Source of the DNA: Alicyclobacillus fructus
GTDB lineage: Bacteria; Bacillota; Bacilli; Alicyclobacillales; Alicyclobacillaceae
Length of the DNA stretch: 64,000 bases
Assembly: GCF_017329605.1 (NCBI RefSeq)
Contig: NZ_JAFMTY010000016.1
Span: forward strand, 1 to 64,000
Reading direction: 5' to 3'
Part shown: positions 8,357-15,852 of the stretch, piece by piece
Numbering within the stretch: the first letter of the stretch is position 1
Layout: each line of letters opens with the position of its first letter
Notes under the pieces: generated by a model
Database searches by the model: none
Seen by the model: the letters and a program-made list of their open reading frames with translations, nothing else
What the model was told of the DNA's origin: nothing
Made by a program: the position numbers and the translations under genes

Positions 8357-9894
8357 ACCAGGTGGATCAGCGCGAACGGGACACGAAGCTCGAGTTCGAA
8401 TCGATCTCCGGGCCCGCGCTTCACTTTATCGATGGGCAGTTCGTGGAGAGTGTGGAGGGCGGATGGTTCGATACGCTGAATCCGACGACGAATGAGGTGT
8501 TGACCCAGGTTGCCGAGGGCACGGCCACGGACGTGGACCGGGCGGTGGAAGCCGCTCACCGCGCCTTTCACGATGGGCCCTGGGGCAGGATGAGCGCCAA
8601 AGATCGGGCCCGATACCTCTTGCGCATCGCGGATGCCATCGAGCGGCACGGAGAAGAGCTCGCCCGCTTGGAGGTCGCCGACACGGGCCTGCCCATCTCG
8701 CAGGCGCGGGGGCAGGCTGCGCGTGCAGCTGAAAACTTCCGTTTCTTCGCGGAAATGGCCACGCGCATGACCGGTGAGACGTTTCCCGTCGGCGAACAAT
8801 TCCTCAACTACGCCATCCGCGTCCCGGTGGGCGTCGCGGGGCTCATCACGCCTTGGAACACGCCGCTCATGTTGGCGACCTGGAAAATTGCCCCGTGCCT
8901 TGCCGCAGGGAACACCGCCGTGCTGAAACCCGCCGAATGGTCCCCTCTCACGGCGACCAAGCTCGCCGAGATCATGCAGGAGGTGGATCTCCCGCCGGGC
9001 GTGCTGAACGTCGTCCACGGGTTCGGCGAGGTGGCGGGCGATGCGCTGGTCCGGCATCCCAAGGTACCTCTCATCTCCTTCACGGGTGAGACGACCACGG
9101 GGCGGATCATTATGAAGAACGGCGCGGACGCGTTGAAGCGCTTTTCGATGGAGCTCGGAGGGAAGTCGCCCGTGGTCGTGTTTGCCGACGCCGATCTCGA
9201 CAGGGCCTTGGATGCCGTGGTGTTTGGCGTCTATTCGCTGAACGGGGAGCGGTGTACGGCGGGATCGCGTCTGCTCGTCGAGGAAGTCATCCGGGAAGAG
9301 TTTGAGGCTCGCCTTGCGGAGCGCGTGCGGCAGATTCGCCTCGGCCACCCGCTCGATCCGGCCACGGAAGTCGGGCCGCTGATTCATCCGGAGCACAAGC
9401 GCAGGGTGGAGGCGTATCTCGAGATCGGCCGGCAGGAGGGCGCCGTCATGGCAGTGGGAGGCGAGGTGCCTGCAGAACTCAAGCGCGGCAACTTCGTCCG
9501 GCCGACGCTCTTCGTCGGCGTCCGCAACGACATGCGCATCGCCCAGGAAGAGATCTTTGGCCCGGTTCTCGTGTCCATTCCGTTTGCGACCGAGGAGGAG
9601 GCAATTCGTTTAGCGAACGGCGTGCCATACGGACTGGCGGCATATATTTGGACGCGGGACCTTGAGCGCGCGCACCGAGTCGCACGGCGGATTGAATCGG
9701 GCATGGCTTGGATCAATTCGCAGAATGTCCGCGACTTGCGCACGCCGTTCGGCGGCATGAAGCAAAGCGGCGTGGGGCGCGAAGGTGGACACTACAGCTT
9801 CGAATTTTACACCGAGTGGAAGACGGTGCACGTCGCGCTTGGACAGCATCCCATTCCGCGTTTCGGCGCGTCGAACGCCGGGGCGCAAAGCTGA
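8353..9894 (+). CDS. hpaE: CHMS dehydrogenase, HpaE-like aldehyde dehydrogenase
   Basis: 513-residue NAD-dependent aldehyde dehydrogenase, predicted to oxidise 5-carboxymethyl-2-hydroxymuconate semialdehyde, the ring-cleavage product of the extradiol dioxygenase in this cluster. Catalytic Glu267 lies in FSMELGGKSP and the nucleophile Cys301 in NGERCTAGSR. The cofactor loop PWNTPLMLATWKIAP is intact. The start overlaps the stop of the FAH gene (ATGA at 8353), so translation is probably coupled. Family assignment is firm; the precise substrate rests on operon context. Confidence 0.9.
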   Translation: MNQVDQRERDTKLEFESISGPALHFIDGQFVESVEGGWFDTLNPTTNEVLTQVAEGTATDVDRAVEAAHRAFHDGPWGRMSAKDRARYLLRIADAIERHGEELARLEVADTGLPISQARGQAARAAENFRFFAEMATRMTGETFPVGEQFLNYAIRVPVGVAGLITPWNTPLMLATWKIAPCLAAGNTAVLKPAEWSPLTATKLAEIMQEVDLPPGVLNVVHGFGEVAGDALVRHPKVPLISFTGETTTGRIIMKNGADALKRFSMELGGKSPVVVFADADLDRALDAVVFGVYSLNGERCTAGSRLLVEEVIREEFEARLAERVRQIRLGHPLDPATEVGPLIHPEHKRRVEAYLEIGRQEGAVMAVGGEVPAELKRGNFVRPTLFVGVRNDMRIAQEEIFGPVLVSIPFATEEEAIRLANGVPYGLAAYIWTRDLERAHRVARRIESGMAWINSQNVRDLRTPFGGMKQSGVGREGGHYSFEFYTEWKTVHVALGQHPIPRFGASNAGAQS

Positions 9895-9920
9895 GCCATC
9901 ACAGGATGAGGTGACATGCC

Positions 9921-11372
9921 ATGGGAGCGAAGAGCGGAGCGGAATATGTGGAGCGGCTGAACGCGGAACCCCGTGAGGTGTGGATTCACGGCCAGCGGGT
10001 CGAAGGCAAGATTTCGGAACATCCCGCCTTTCGCAATGTCATTGAGAGCATGGCGAGATTGTACGACATGCAGTGCCATCCCGCCCTGCGCGATGAGATG
10101 ACGTACGAGGAAGGCGGCAAGCGTTACGGCTTGTCCTGGCTTGTGCCGAGATCGCGCGAGGATCTCGTCAAGCGGGGGCGCATGATGCAGCGGTGGGCCC
10201 GCGCGACCTTCGGGATGATGGGGCGGACGTCCGACTACCTGAACGTCGCCATCACGGCCATGTCGCAAGCAAGCGCTTACTTTGCGGGCAATCACCCATC
10301 GTACGCGGAAAACATCCAAGCCTACTACCAATACGCGCGCGAACGCGATCTCACGCTCACCCATACCCTCATTGCGCCGCAGGTCAACCGATCCGTGAGC
10401 GTCGGAAAACTTCAGGATCCCTACATCGCGGCACGCGTGGTGGAGAAGACGAGCCGCGGCGTCGTGATTCGCGGCGCCAGGCTTCTGGCCACGCAAGGGC
10501 CCATTGCGGATGAAATCCTGGTGTTTCCCTCGACCGTTCTCCGCAACACGGAGGAGGACGCGCCGTATTCGTTCGCCTTTGCCATTCCCAGTTCGACACC
10601 TGGGTTGCGGTATATCTGCCGCGAGAGCTTCGATTACGGGCGGTCCCACTTTGATCACCCGCTCGGCTCCCGCTTCGAAGAGATGGATGCCATCGTCGTC
10701 TTCGACGACGTCCTCGTCCCGTGGGATCGCATCTTCCTCCTCGAGGACGCGGATCGGTGCAATCAGCTGCATCAGGCGACGCACGCCGTCGTGCACATGA
10801 CGTATCAGGTGGTGCATAAAAATATCGCCAAGTGTGAATTTCTGCTCGGGCTCGCGGAGGCCATGGTCGATGCCATCGGCATTGCCCAGTTCCAGCACGT
10901 GAAAGAGAAGGTTGCGGAGCTCATCCTCGCGCTGGAGACCATGAAAGCGTTTTTGCGGGCGTCGGAAGCTGATGCCGAACTGGACGAGTACGGCGTCATG
11001 ACGCCAGCATGGGCTCCGCTGAACGCGGCCCGGAATCTGTTTCCCAAAACGTATCCTCGCCTCGTCGAGATCATCCAACAACTTGGCGCCAGCGGACTTA
11101 TGGCCATTCCCACCGAGGCGGACTGGAATGCCGAGATTCGCGGCGACTTGGAGCGATTCCTGCAAGGACGCAACATCGACGCGTATCACCGGCTCAAGCT
11201 GTTCCGCCTGGCCTGGGATGCCGCGCTCTCGAGCTTTGGCTCCCGCCAGGTCTTGTACGAGCGCTTCTTCTTCGGCGATCCCGTCCGGATGTACGGCGCG
11301 CTCTACGATTCCTACGATAAGACCGAGTATGTGTCCCGTGTGAAGGCGTTCTTGGACGGTGAGGTCCAGTGA
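9921..11372 (+). CDS. hpaB: 4-hydroxyphenylacetate 3-monooxygenase, oxygenase component
   Basis: 483-residue two-component flavin monooxygenase (HpaB/PvcC family) that ortho-hydroxylates 4-hydroxyphenylacetate to homoprotocatechuate using FADH2 from the HpaC-like protein. Family segments include YDMQCHPALRDEMTY near residue 45, HTLIAPQVNRS, the AFAIPSSTPGLRYICRES block and DDVLVPWDRIF. Length fits the family. GATGAGGTGAC lies before ATG 9921. The gene overlaps the following dioxygenase gene by 4 bp (GTGA), consistent with stoichiometric expression. Confidence 0.92.
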   Translation: MGAKSGAEYVERLNAEPREVWIHGQRVEGKISEHPAFRNVIESMARLYDMQCHPALRDEMTYEEGGKRYGLSWLVPRSREDLVKRGRMMQRWARATFGMMGRTSDYLNVAITAMSQASAYFAGNHPSYAENIQAYYQYARERDLTLTHTLIAPQVNRSVSVGKLQDPYIAARVVEKTSRGVVIRGARLLATQGPIADEILVFPSTVLRNTEEDAPYSFAFAIPSSTPGLRYICRESFDYGRSHFDHPLGSRFEEMDAIVVFDDVLVPWDRIFLLEDADRCNQLHQATHAVVHMTYQVVHKNIAKCEFLLGLAEAMVDAIGIAQFQHVKEKVAELILALETMKAFLRASEADAELDEYGVMTPAWAPLNAARNLFPKTYPRLVEIIQQLGASGLMAIPTEADWNAEIRGDLERFLQGRNIDAYHRLKLFRLAWDAALSSFGSRQVLYERFFFGDPVRMYGALYDSYDKTEYVSRVKAFLDGEVQ

Positions 11373-12367
11373 GACAGACGCTTCCGTATTCCGTTGTCCG
11401 GGCTGGTCACGCCGAGCTCCTGGTGCGCGACCTCGACGCCTCGCGCCGATTCTACGAAGACGTCCTCGGTTTCGTCGTCACGGAGGAACGGGACGGACAG
11501 CTGTTTCTTCGCGGCGTTGAAGAGCGGCATCATCACAGCCTCATCCTGACGCAATCGGATGTGCCCATGCTCGGCCACCTCGCGTTTCGGGTGGAGGCGG
11601 ACGAGGATCTGGAGGGCATTGCGGCCTACTTCGAAGCTCGCGGCTGTCGGTTCCATTTCGTCGAGGACGGACATGAACCTGGTCAGGGCCGGGCGCTGCG
11701 CGTGCAAGATCCATTCGGATTCCCACTCGAATTTTACGCGGAGATGGAGCCCGCCGAGTGCCTGCTTCAGAAGTATCACCTGCACAAGGGGGCGGGTGTC
11801 CGCAGACTCGATCATTTCAACTGTTTCGTCCCGGACCTCGCCCGCTGCGAGTCCATGTGGCGCACGGATTTCGGTTTCCGCGTCACGGAGTATGTGGAAA
11901 CGGATGATGAGCCGAAGAGCGTCAAGGCCGTCTGGCTTCACCGAAAGGGCAACGTGCACGATCTCGCCCTCATGGAGGGAAGGGGGCCTCGCCTTCATCA
12001 CCTGGGATTTTGGATGGACGACATGGGGAGCATCATTCGCGCGTGCGACATTCTGGGCGGTGCGGAGATGCATGAGCACATCGAACGCGGACCGGGCAGA
12101 CATGGCATCTCGAACGCGTTCTTCCTGTATCTGCGCGATCCCGACGGCCACCGAATCGAACTCTACACGTCGGATTATCTGACGGTGGATCCCGATCATC
12201 GGCCCATCCGCTGGAGCGCGACCGATCCTAGGCGGCAGACGTTGTGGGGCCATCAGACGCCGGAGAGCTGGTGGCGGGACGGGTCGAGCGTCATGGATTG
12301 GGAGCGCAGAGCGCCGGTTGAGGTCTCCGGCCTGACCGACGCGCGCGCAGCTGGGTACATCAAATGA
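11369..12367 (+). CDS. hpaD: Extradiol (3,4-dihydroxyphenylacetate 2,3-) dioxygenase
   Basis: 332-residue vicinal-oxygen-chelate extradiol dioxygenase with two glyoxalase-like modules. The catalytic C-terminal module shows a full metal triad: His149 in RRLDHFNCF, His210/211 in RLHHLGFW, and Glu264 in HRIELYTSDY. It would cleave homoprotocatechuate to 5-carboxymethyl-2-hydroxymuconate semialdehyde. This VOC type resembles the Gram-positive homoprotocatechuate dioxygenases rather than the LigB-type HpaD of E. coli. GTG 11369 overlaps the hpaB stop. Substrate is assigned from context. Confidence 0.88.
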   Translation: MRQTLPYSVVRAGHAELLVRDLDASRRFYEDVLGFVVTEERDGQLFLRGVEERHHHSLILTQSDVPMLGHLAFRVEADEDLEGIAAYFEARGCRFHFVEDGHEPGQGRALRVQDPFGFPLEFYAEMEPAECLLQKYHLHKGAGVRRLDHFNCFVPDLARCESMWRTDFGFRVTEYVETDDEPKSVKAVWLHRKGNVHDLALMEGRGPRLHHLGFWMDDMGSIIRACDILGGAEMHEHIERGPGRHGISNAFFLYLRDPDGHRIELYTSDYLTVDPDHRPIRWSATDPRRQTLWGHQTPESWWRDGSSVMDWERRAPVEVSGLTDARAAGYIK

Positions 12368-12397
12368 AACATGGTCGTCAGGAAAAGGGGGAAGCTC

Positions 12398-13303
12398 ATG
12401 ACAGCCGGTGGCGACGTGCGCGATCGCCTGAAGGGATCCATTGTGCCGATGGTGACACCGTTTCTCGATGACGGATCGTTTGATGAGAAGGCGTATCGCG
12501 ATTTGATCGAGTGGCAAATCGAAAGTGGATCGCACGGGATCTCGTGTGCGGGAACGACCGGGGAGCCGAGTTCCCTCACCGTGGAGGAGCGCGAATATCT
12601 GTTCGAGGTTACGGTGAACGCCGTGCGCGGGCGCGTGCCTGTGGTCCTCGGGACGGGATCGACGAATCACGCGGAAACGCTGCGCCTGACGAAGACGGCG
12701 GAAAAGCTGGGGGCGGACGCCGCGCTCGTGATTGTCCCGTACTACAATCGCCCTTCGCAGGAGGGGCTCTATCGGCACTTTCGCGCGGTGGCGGACAGCG
12801 TGAACATGCCCATCATCCTGTACAACATTCCCGGTCGAACCGGTGTGAATCTCGAGCCCACGACGATGGCGCGGCTCAAGCGCGATTGCCGCAATATTGT
12901 GGGCGTCAAGGAGTCCAACAAGGACTTCGAGCAGGTCACGCGCGTGTTTCAGGCATGCGGGCGGGATTTCCTGGTTTACTCCGGAATTGAGCTTCTGTGC
13001 TATCCGATGCTCGCCTTGGGAGGTGCCGGCCATATCAGCGCCACGGCGAATCTCATGCCGAGGGAAGTGGCTCGGTTGTACGATCTCGTCGCGGCAGGGC
13101 GATGGCAGGAAGCGATGGATCTGCATTTTTACCTTGCGGAGTTGAACGAAGCCCTGTTCTGGGAGACGAATCCCGGGCCCGTGAAGGCGTGCCTGGCGAT
13201 GATGGGGAAAATCCGCCCCGTGGTGCGGCCGCCGCTGGCCTTGCCGGGTGAAGAACTGTCCGCAAAATTGCGCGACGTGTTGGTCTCCTACGGGTTGCTG
13301 TAG
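12398..13303 (+). CDS. DapA/N-acetylneuraminate lyase family protein
   Basis: 301-residue class I aldolase of the DHDPS/NAL superfamily. Schiff-base Lys171 (GVKESNKD), Tyr142 (LYNIPGRTG) and the GTTGEPSSLT loop are all present. The Arg of PGRTG and the double Thr are DHDPS-like, so it could be a true 4-hydroxy-tetrahydrodipicolinate synthase. Its place as last gene of an hpa operon that lacks HpaI suggests instead a pyruvate-releasing aldolase for the lower pathway. Start ATG 12398 is chosen because AAAAGGGGGAA is correctly spaced; an upstream in-frame ATG at 12371 lacks a site. Confidence 0.85.
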   Translation: MTAGGDVRDRLKGSIVPMVTPFLDDGSFDEKAYRDLIEWQIESGSHGISCAGTTGEPSSLTVEEREYLFEVTVNAVRGRVPVVLGTGSTNHAETLRLTKTAEKLGADAALVIVPYYNRPSQEGLYRHFRAVADSVNMPIILYNIPGRTGVNLEPTTMARLKRDCRNIVGVKESNKDFEQVTRVFQACGRDFLVYSGIELLCYPMLALGGAGHISATANLMPREVARLYDLVAAGRWQEAMDLHFYLAELNEALFWETNPGPVKACLAMMGKIRPVVRPPLALPGEELSAKLRDVLVSYGLL

Positions 13304-13330
13304 ATGGATGCGCACGGCTGTGCGGGAGGT

Positions 13331-13386
13331 CGGCTGCACGGGGGCCCTCGTGCAGCCGTGCCTCGCTGCCGCAGAAGACGCGGCAG
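13331..13386. other. Tandem hairpins after the hpa operon
   Basis: Two adjacent stems follow the DapA-family gene: CGGCTGCACG/CGTGCAGCCG (13331-13358, 8-nt loop) and CGCTGCCGC/GCGGCAGCG just after. Neither is followed by a T run. They could end transcription with help from Rho or protect a 3' end, but they are not classical terminators. Confidence 0.45.
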
Positions 13387-13421
13387 CGCGCGGATGGAAA
13401 CTGCATATTCTGAACATTCGG

Positions 13422-13450
13422 TTGAAAATTCCCCCCTCCCGTGCTATGAT
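13422..13450 (+). promoter_or_regulatory. Promoter of the 48-residue zinc-ribbon gene
   Basis: TTGAAA (13422-13427), 17 bp, TATGAT (13445-13450), with an extended -10 TGC preceding. A near-ideal sigma-A promoter dedicated to a very short gene. Confidence 0.75.
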
Positions 13451-13494
13451 CGGTCTCAATCCAAGAGACGCGATTCCGACGGGAGTGGTGAGAA

Positions 13495-13641
13495 ATGCAG
13501 AAGACGGCTGAGACCACCACATGCGTCCTGTGTGGCTCGGAGATTCCGGAACCGTGCAGGCCATGGGAAGAGCGCGAATGGGAGAGGCTTTGCGACGATT
13601 GCGTCGACCGCTGGGTGCGCGACGCGCAGTCCGAGTGGTGA
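13495..13641 (+). CDS. 48-residue zinc-ribbon protein, unknown function
   Basis: Short gene missed by length filters. The product has five cysteines. Two pairs, CVLC near residue 10 and CDDC near residue 33, form a likely treble-clef or ribbon zinc site, followed by a Trp-rich acidic tail. It has its own strong promoter (13422-13450), a modest ribosome site (GGGAGTGGTGAG) and a strong hairpin just downstream (13671-13710), so it looks like an independent transcription unit. No function is recognised. Similar small CxxC...CxxC proteins often bind nucleic acid or partner enzymes, but nothing here shows that. Confidence 0.7.
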   Translation: MQKTAETTTCVLCGSEIPEPCRPWEEREWERLCDDCVDRWVRDAQSEW

Positions 13642-13670
13642 AGCGCGTTCGAACGATGCCACACCGCGGA

Positions 13671-13710
13671 CCAAGGGACGCCCGGACCTACAGGACCGGG
13701 CGTCCCTTGG
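13671..13710. terminator. Bidirectional hairpin between convergent genes
   Basis: Perfect 15-bp stem CCAAGGGACGCCCGG / CCGGGCGTCCCTTGG with a 10-nt loop, then TTT. It sits between the small zinc-ribbon gene and the 3' end of the catalase gene on the other strand, so it probably serves both. Confidence 0.7.
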
Positions 13711-13729
13711 TTTGGAATCGTGGGTGCGG

Positions 13730-15166
13730 TCAAGCTCTCGCCAGAGACTCCGACACTCGCTTCGCGAGCTCCGGGTCGATTTGTTCAAAGTGATACATCT
13801 GTCGCTCGACGATGTCTGGTTCCACCTGACGCAGCGACGCCGCGAGGTTGTCGATCAGATCCGCCTGCTCAGCCGGCGGAAGCAGGCGGTACAGCTTGCG
13901 GGGCTGCGTGTAAAAGTCGCGATCGCGATATTCGTGGTGGCCCACCAGCCCATGCACGGGATATTCCGGGCCACGTGCGCGCTCCGTCGGCGCCGGTTCG
14001 CCAAACCGATTGGGATAGTAGTTGACGCTGCCGCCGCCATTGTCATCGAAGCGCATGGCGCCGTCTCGCTGATAGTTCTGGGCGGAAGTGGCGTGCGGAC
14101 GATTGACGGGCAGCAAGTTATAGTTGGCGCCCAGACGGTATCGGTGGGCATCCCCATAGGCGAACAGCCGACCTTGCAGCATCTTGTCTGGCGAGAATCC
14201 GATGCCAGGCACCACATTCGCGGGCGAGAAGGCGGCCTGTTCGACCTCTGCGAAATAGTTCCGCGGATTGCGGTTCAATACCAACTTGCCGACCGGGATG
14301 AGCGGGTAGTCGCCGTGCAACCACACCTTCGTCACGTCAAACGGATCGAAAGCGTAGGCCTCGGCGTCTTGAAACGGCATGATTTGAACGTAGAGCGTCC
14401 ATGAGGGGAAGTTCCCTTGTTCGATCGCGTCGTAAAGATCGCGAGTCGCGAAGTCCGGATCGCGGCCCGCCATCTCCACGGCCTCGTGCCGCCGAAAGTT
14501 GCGGATGCCCTGATCCGTGAGGAAGTGATATTTGACCCACACGATCTCTCCCTCGTCGTTGATCCAGGAAAACGTGTGAGAGCCGAAGCCATGCATGTGC
14601 CGATATCCGTAGGGCGTGCCGCGATTCGAAAAGAGAATGAGCACTTGGTGCATGGATTCCGGCGTCAAGCTCCAGAAGTCCCACATCATGTTGGGGTCCT
14701 TCAGATGCGTCTGCGGATGGCGCTTTTGGGTGTGAATGAAGTCCGGGAACTTGAGCGGATCCCGAATAAAGAACACCGGGGTGTTGTTCCCGACGAGATC
14801 GTAATTGCCTTCTTCCGTGTAAAATTTCACCGCGAAGCCGCGCGGATCGCGCTCCGTGTCGGCTGATCCCTGTTCCCCGCCGACCGTGGAAAAGCGGACA
14901 AAGACCTCCGTGCGCTTGCCAATTTCACTCAGAAAAGCTGCCTTCGTGTAACGGCGCACGTCGTGCGTGACTTCGAAGTAGCCGTAAGCGCCTGCGCCTT
15001 TGGCGTGAACGACTCGTTCCGGAATTCGCTCGCGGTTAAAGTGGGCCAGTTTTTCAATCAGATGAACATCTTCAAGCGTGACCGGGCCCCGGGGACCCGC
15101 GGTCCTGGAATGCTGATCGTCGTAAACGGGCGCGCCGGTTTCGCGCGTCATTGGGCGATCCGTCAT
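13730..15166 (-). CDS. katA: Monofunctional heme catalase
   Basis: 478-residue small-subunit catalase dismutating hydrogen peroxide in the cytoplasm. Catalytic His54 lies in [10 protein letters not shown], the distal Asn in [15 protein letters not shown], and the proximal heme Tyr region is [17 protein letters not shown] 15166 is preferred: GAGGTG ends six bases upstream, and His54 numbering then equals that of known small catalases; GTG 15175 and ATG 15172 are in-frame alternatives. It is transcribed divergently from the Fur/PerR-type gene, and a PerR-like dyad covers its -10 region, implying peroxide induction. Confidence 0.95.
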   Translation of the reverse strand: MTDRPMTRETGAPVYDDQHSRTAGPRGPVTLEDVHLIEKLAHFNRERIPERVVHAKGAGAYGYFEVTHDVRRYTKAAFLSEIGKRTEVFVRFSTVGGEQGSADTERDPRGFAVKFYTEEGNYDLVGNNTPVFFIRDPLKFPDFIHTQKRHPQTHLKDPNMMWDFWSLTPESMHQVLILFSNRGTPYGYRHMHGFGSHTFSWINDEGEIVWVKYHFLTDQGIRNFRRHEAVEMAGRDPDFATRDLYDAIEQGNFPSWTLYVQIMPFQDAEAYAFDPFDVTKVWLHGDYPLIPVGKLVLNRNPRNYFAEVEQAAFSPANVVPGIGFSPDKMLQGRLFAYGDAHRYRLGANYNLLPVNRPHATSAQNYQRDGAMRFDDNGGGSVNYYPNRFGEPAPTERARGPEYPVHGLVGHHEYRDRDFYTQPRKLYRLLPPAEQADLIDNLAASLRQVEPDIVERQMYHFEQIDPELAKRVSESLARA

Positions 15167-15194
15167 CTTCATCACCTCAATATGAGTTTCGGTG

Positions 15195-15231
15195 TTAGAC
15201 TTAATATAAATCTAAATCTATATCCACGCAA
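15195..15231 (-). promoter_or_regulatory. katA promoter with PerR-like box
   Basis: On the minus strand TTGCGT (15231-15226) and TATATT (15208-15203) are 17 bp apart. Centred on 15205 is a 21-bp dyad (15195-15215) whose arms, TTAGACTTAA and TTAGATTTAT read inward, agree at 8 of 10 positions. It resembles the AT-rich Fur/PerR box and covers the -10 box, so PerR would block RNA polymerase until oxidised by peroxide. Confidence 0.75.
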
Positions 15232-15294
15232 GGCGTCGCAAGTGAACGGGTCTTGATTTATGATAGTGCGGAGGAGACGAAAGAGGGGTTGACT

Positions 15295-15705
15295 ATGAGC
15301 AAAGGGGTCAATTGGACGGCGCAGCGGCGGGCCGTTTTCGATATTGTGCAGGCATCGCCTGACCACCCGACGGCGAACGAAATCATGGAACGATTGAAGG
15401 CAAGCGGGCATCGTTACGCGTATGCAACGGTGTACAACGCCCTTCGTTACCTGACCGAAAAGGGGTTGCTTCGAGAGGTCAAAATCGGGGAATCGGCGAG
15501 CCGGTACGATGCCAACACGCACGAGCACGTTCACGTGGTCTGCGACCGATGCGGGGCCATTGCCGAGTTTGAACGAGATCTGCCCGGCGACTGGATGAGC
15601 GAACTGAGTCGCCAGACCGGATACCGCGTGGTGGGATCGGACCTCGTTTTTCATGGCATTTGTCCCGCCTGTCAGGCGCGCGACGCCGGCGCGGAGCTCG
15701 GCTGA
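15295..15705 (+). CDS. perR: PerR-type Fur family peroxide regulator
   Basis: 136-residue Fur-superfamily repressor. An N-terminal winged helix (TAQRRAVFDIVQASPDHPTA to ATVYNALRYLTEKGLL) is followed by the metal-sensing half, with HEHVHVVCDRCG and CPAC supplying the structural zinc cysteines. Divergence from catalase and the box between them point to PerR rather than Fur or Zur. The start at ATG 15295 has AAGAGGGG upstream. TATGAT at 15259-15264 is a candidate -10 with a poor -35. The PerR box would also overlap its own upstream region. Confidence 0.88.
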   Translation: MSKGVNWTAQRRAVFDIVQASPDHPTANEIMERLKASGHRYAYATVYNALRYLTEKGLLREVKIGESASRYDANTHEHVHVVCDRCGAIAEFERDLPGDWMSELSRQTGYRVVGSDLVFHGICPACQARDAGAELG

Positions 15706-15752
15706 TGTGCAGATGAGGCTGATGTCAGGCGCGCGGAACGGCGCGCTTGAAT

Positions 15753-15796
15753 CCAAGGGCCACCTATGAGCGAATGTCCGCGCAGGTGGCCCTTGG
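15753..15796. terminator. Hairpin between perR and MMPL gene
   Basis: Perfect 13-bp stem CCAAGGGCCACCT / AGGTGGCCCTTGG with an 18-nt loop, located between the convergent perR and MMPL genes. No T run follows, so termination strength is uncertain. Confidence 0.5.
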
Positions 15797-15852
15797 GCTG
15801 TCCGCGTAGAGAGGCATCTCCAAGTGGACGACAGGAGAAGTTGGAACGCCTC

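Noticed and set aside
13331-13386. Classical terminator of the hpa operon
   Set aside because: Stable stems are present but no T run follows either, so I list them only as hairpins.
11312-13564. A 750-codon minus-strand open frame across the dioxygenase and DapA-family genes
   Set aside because: Shadow of GC-rich plus-strand coding; no ribosome site, no domain, and the plus-strand proteins have intact catalytic residues.
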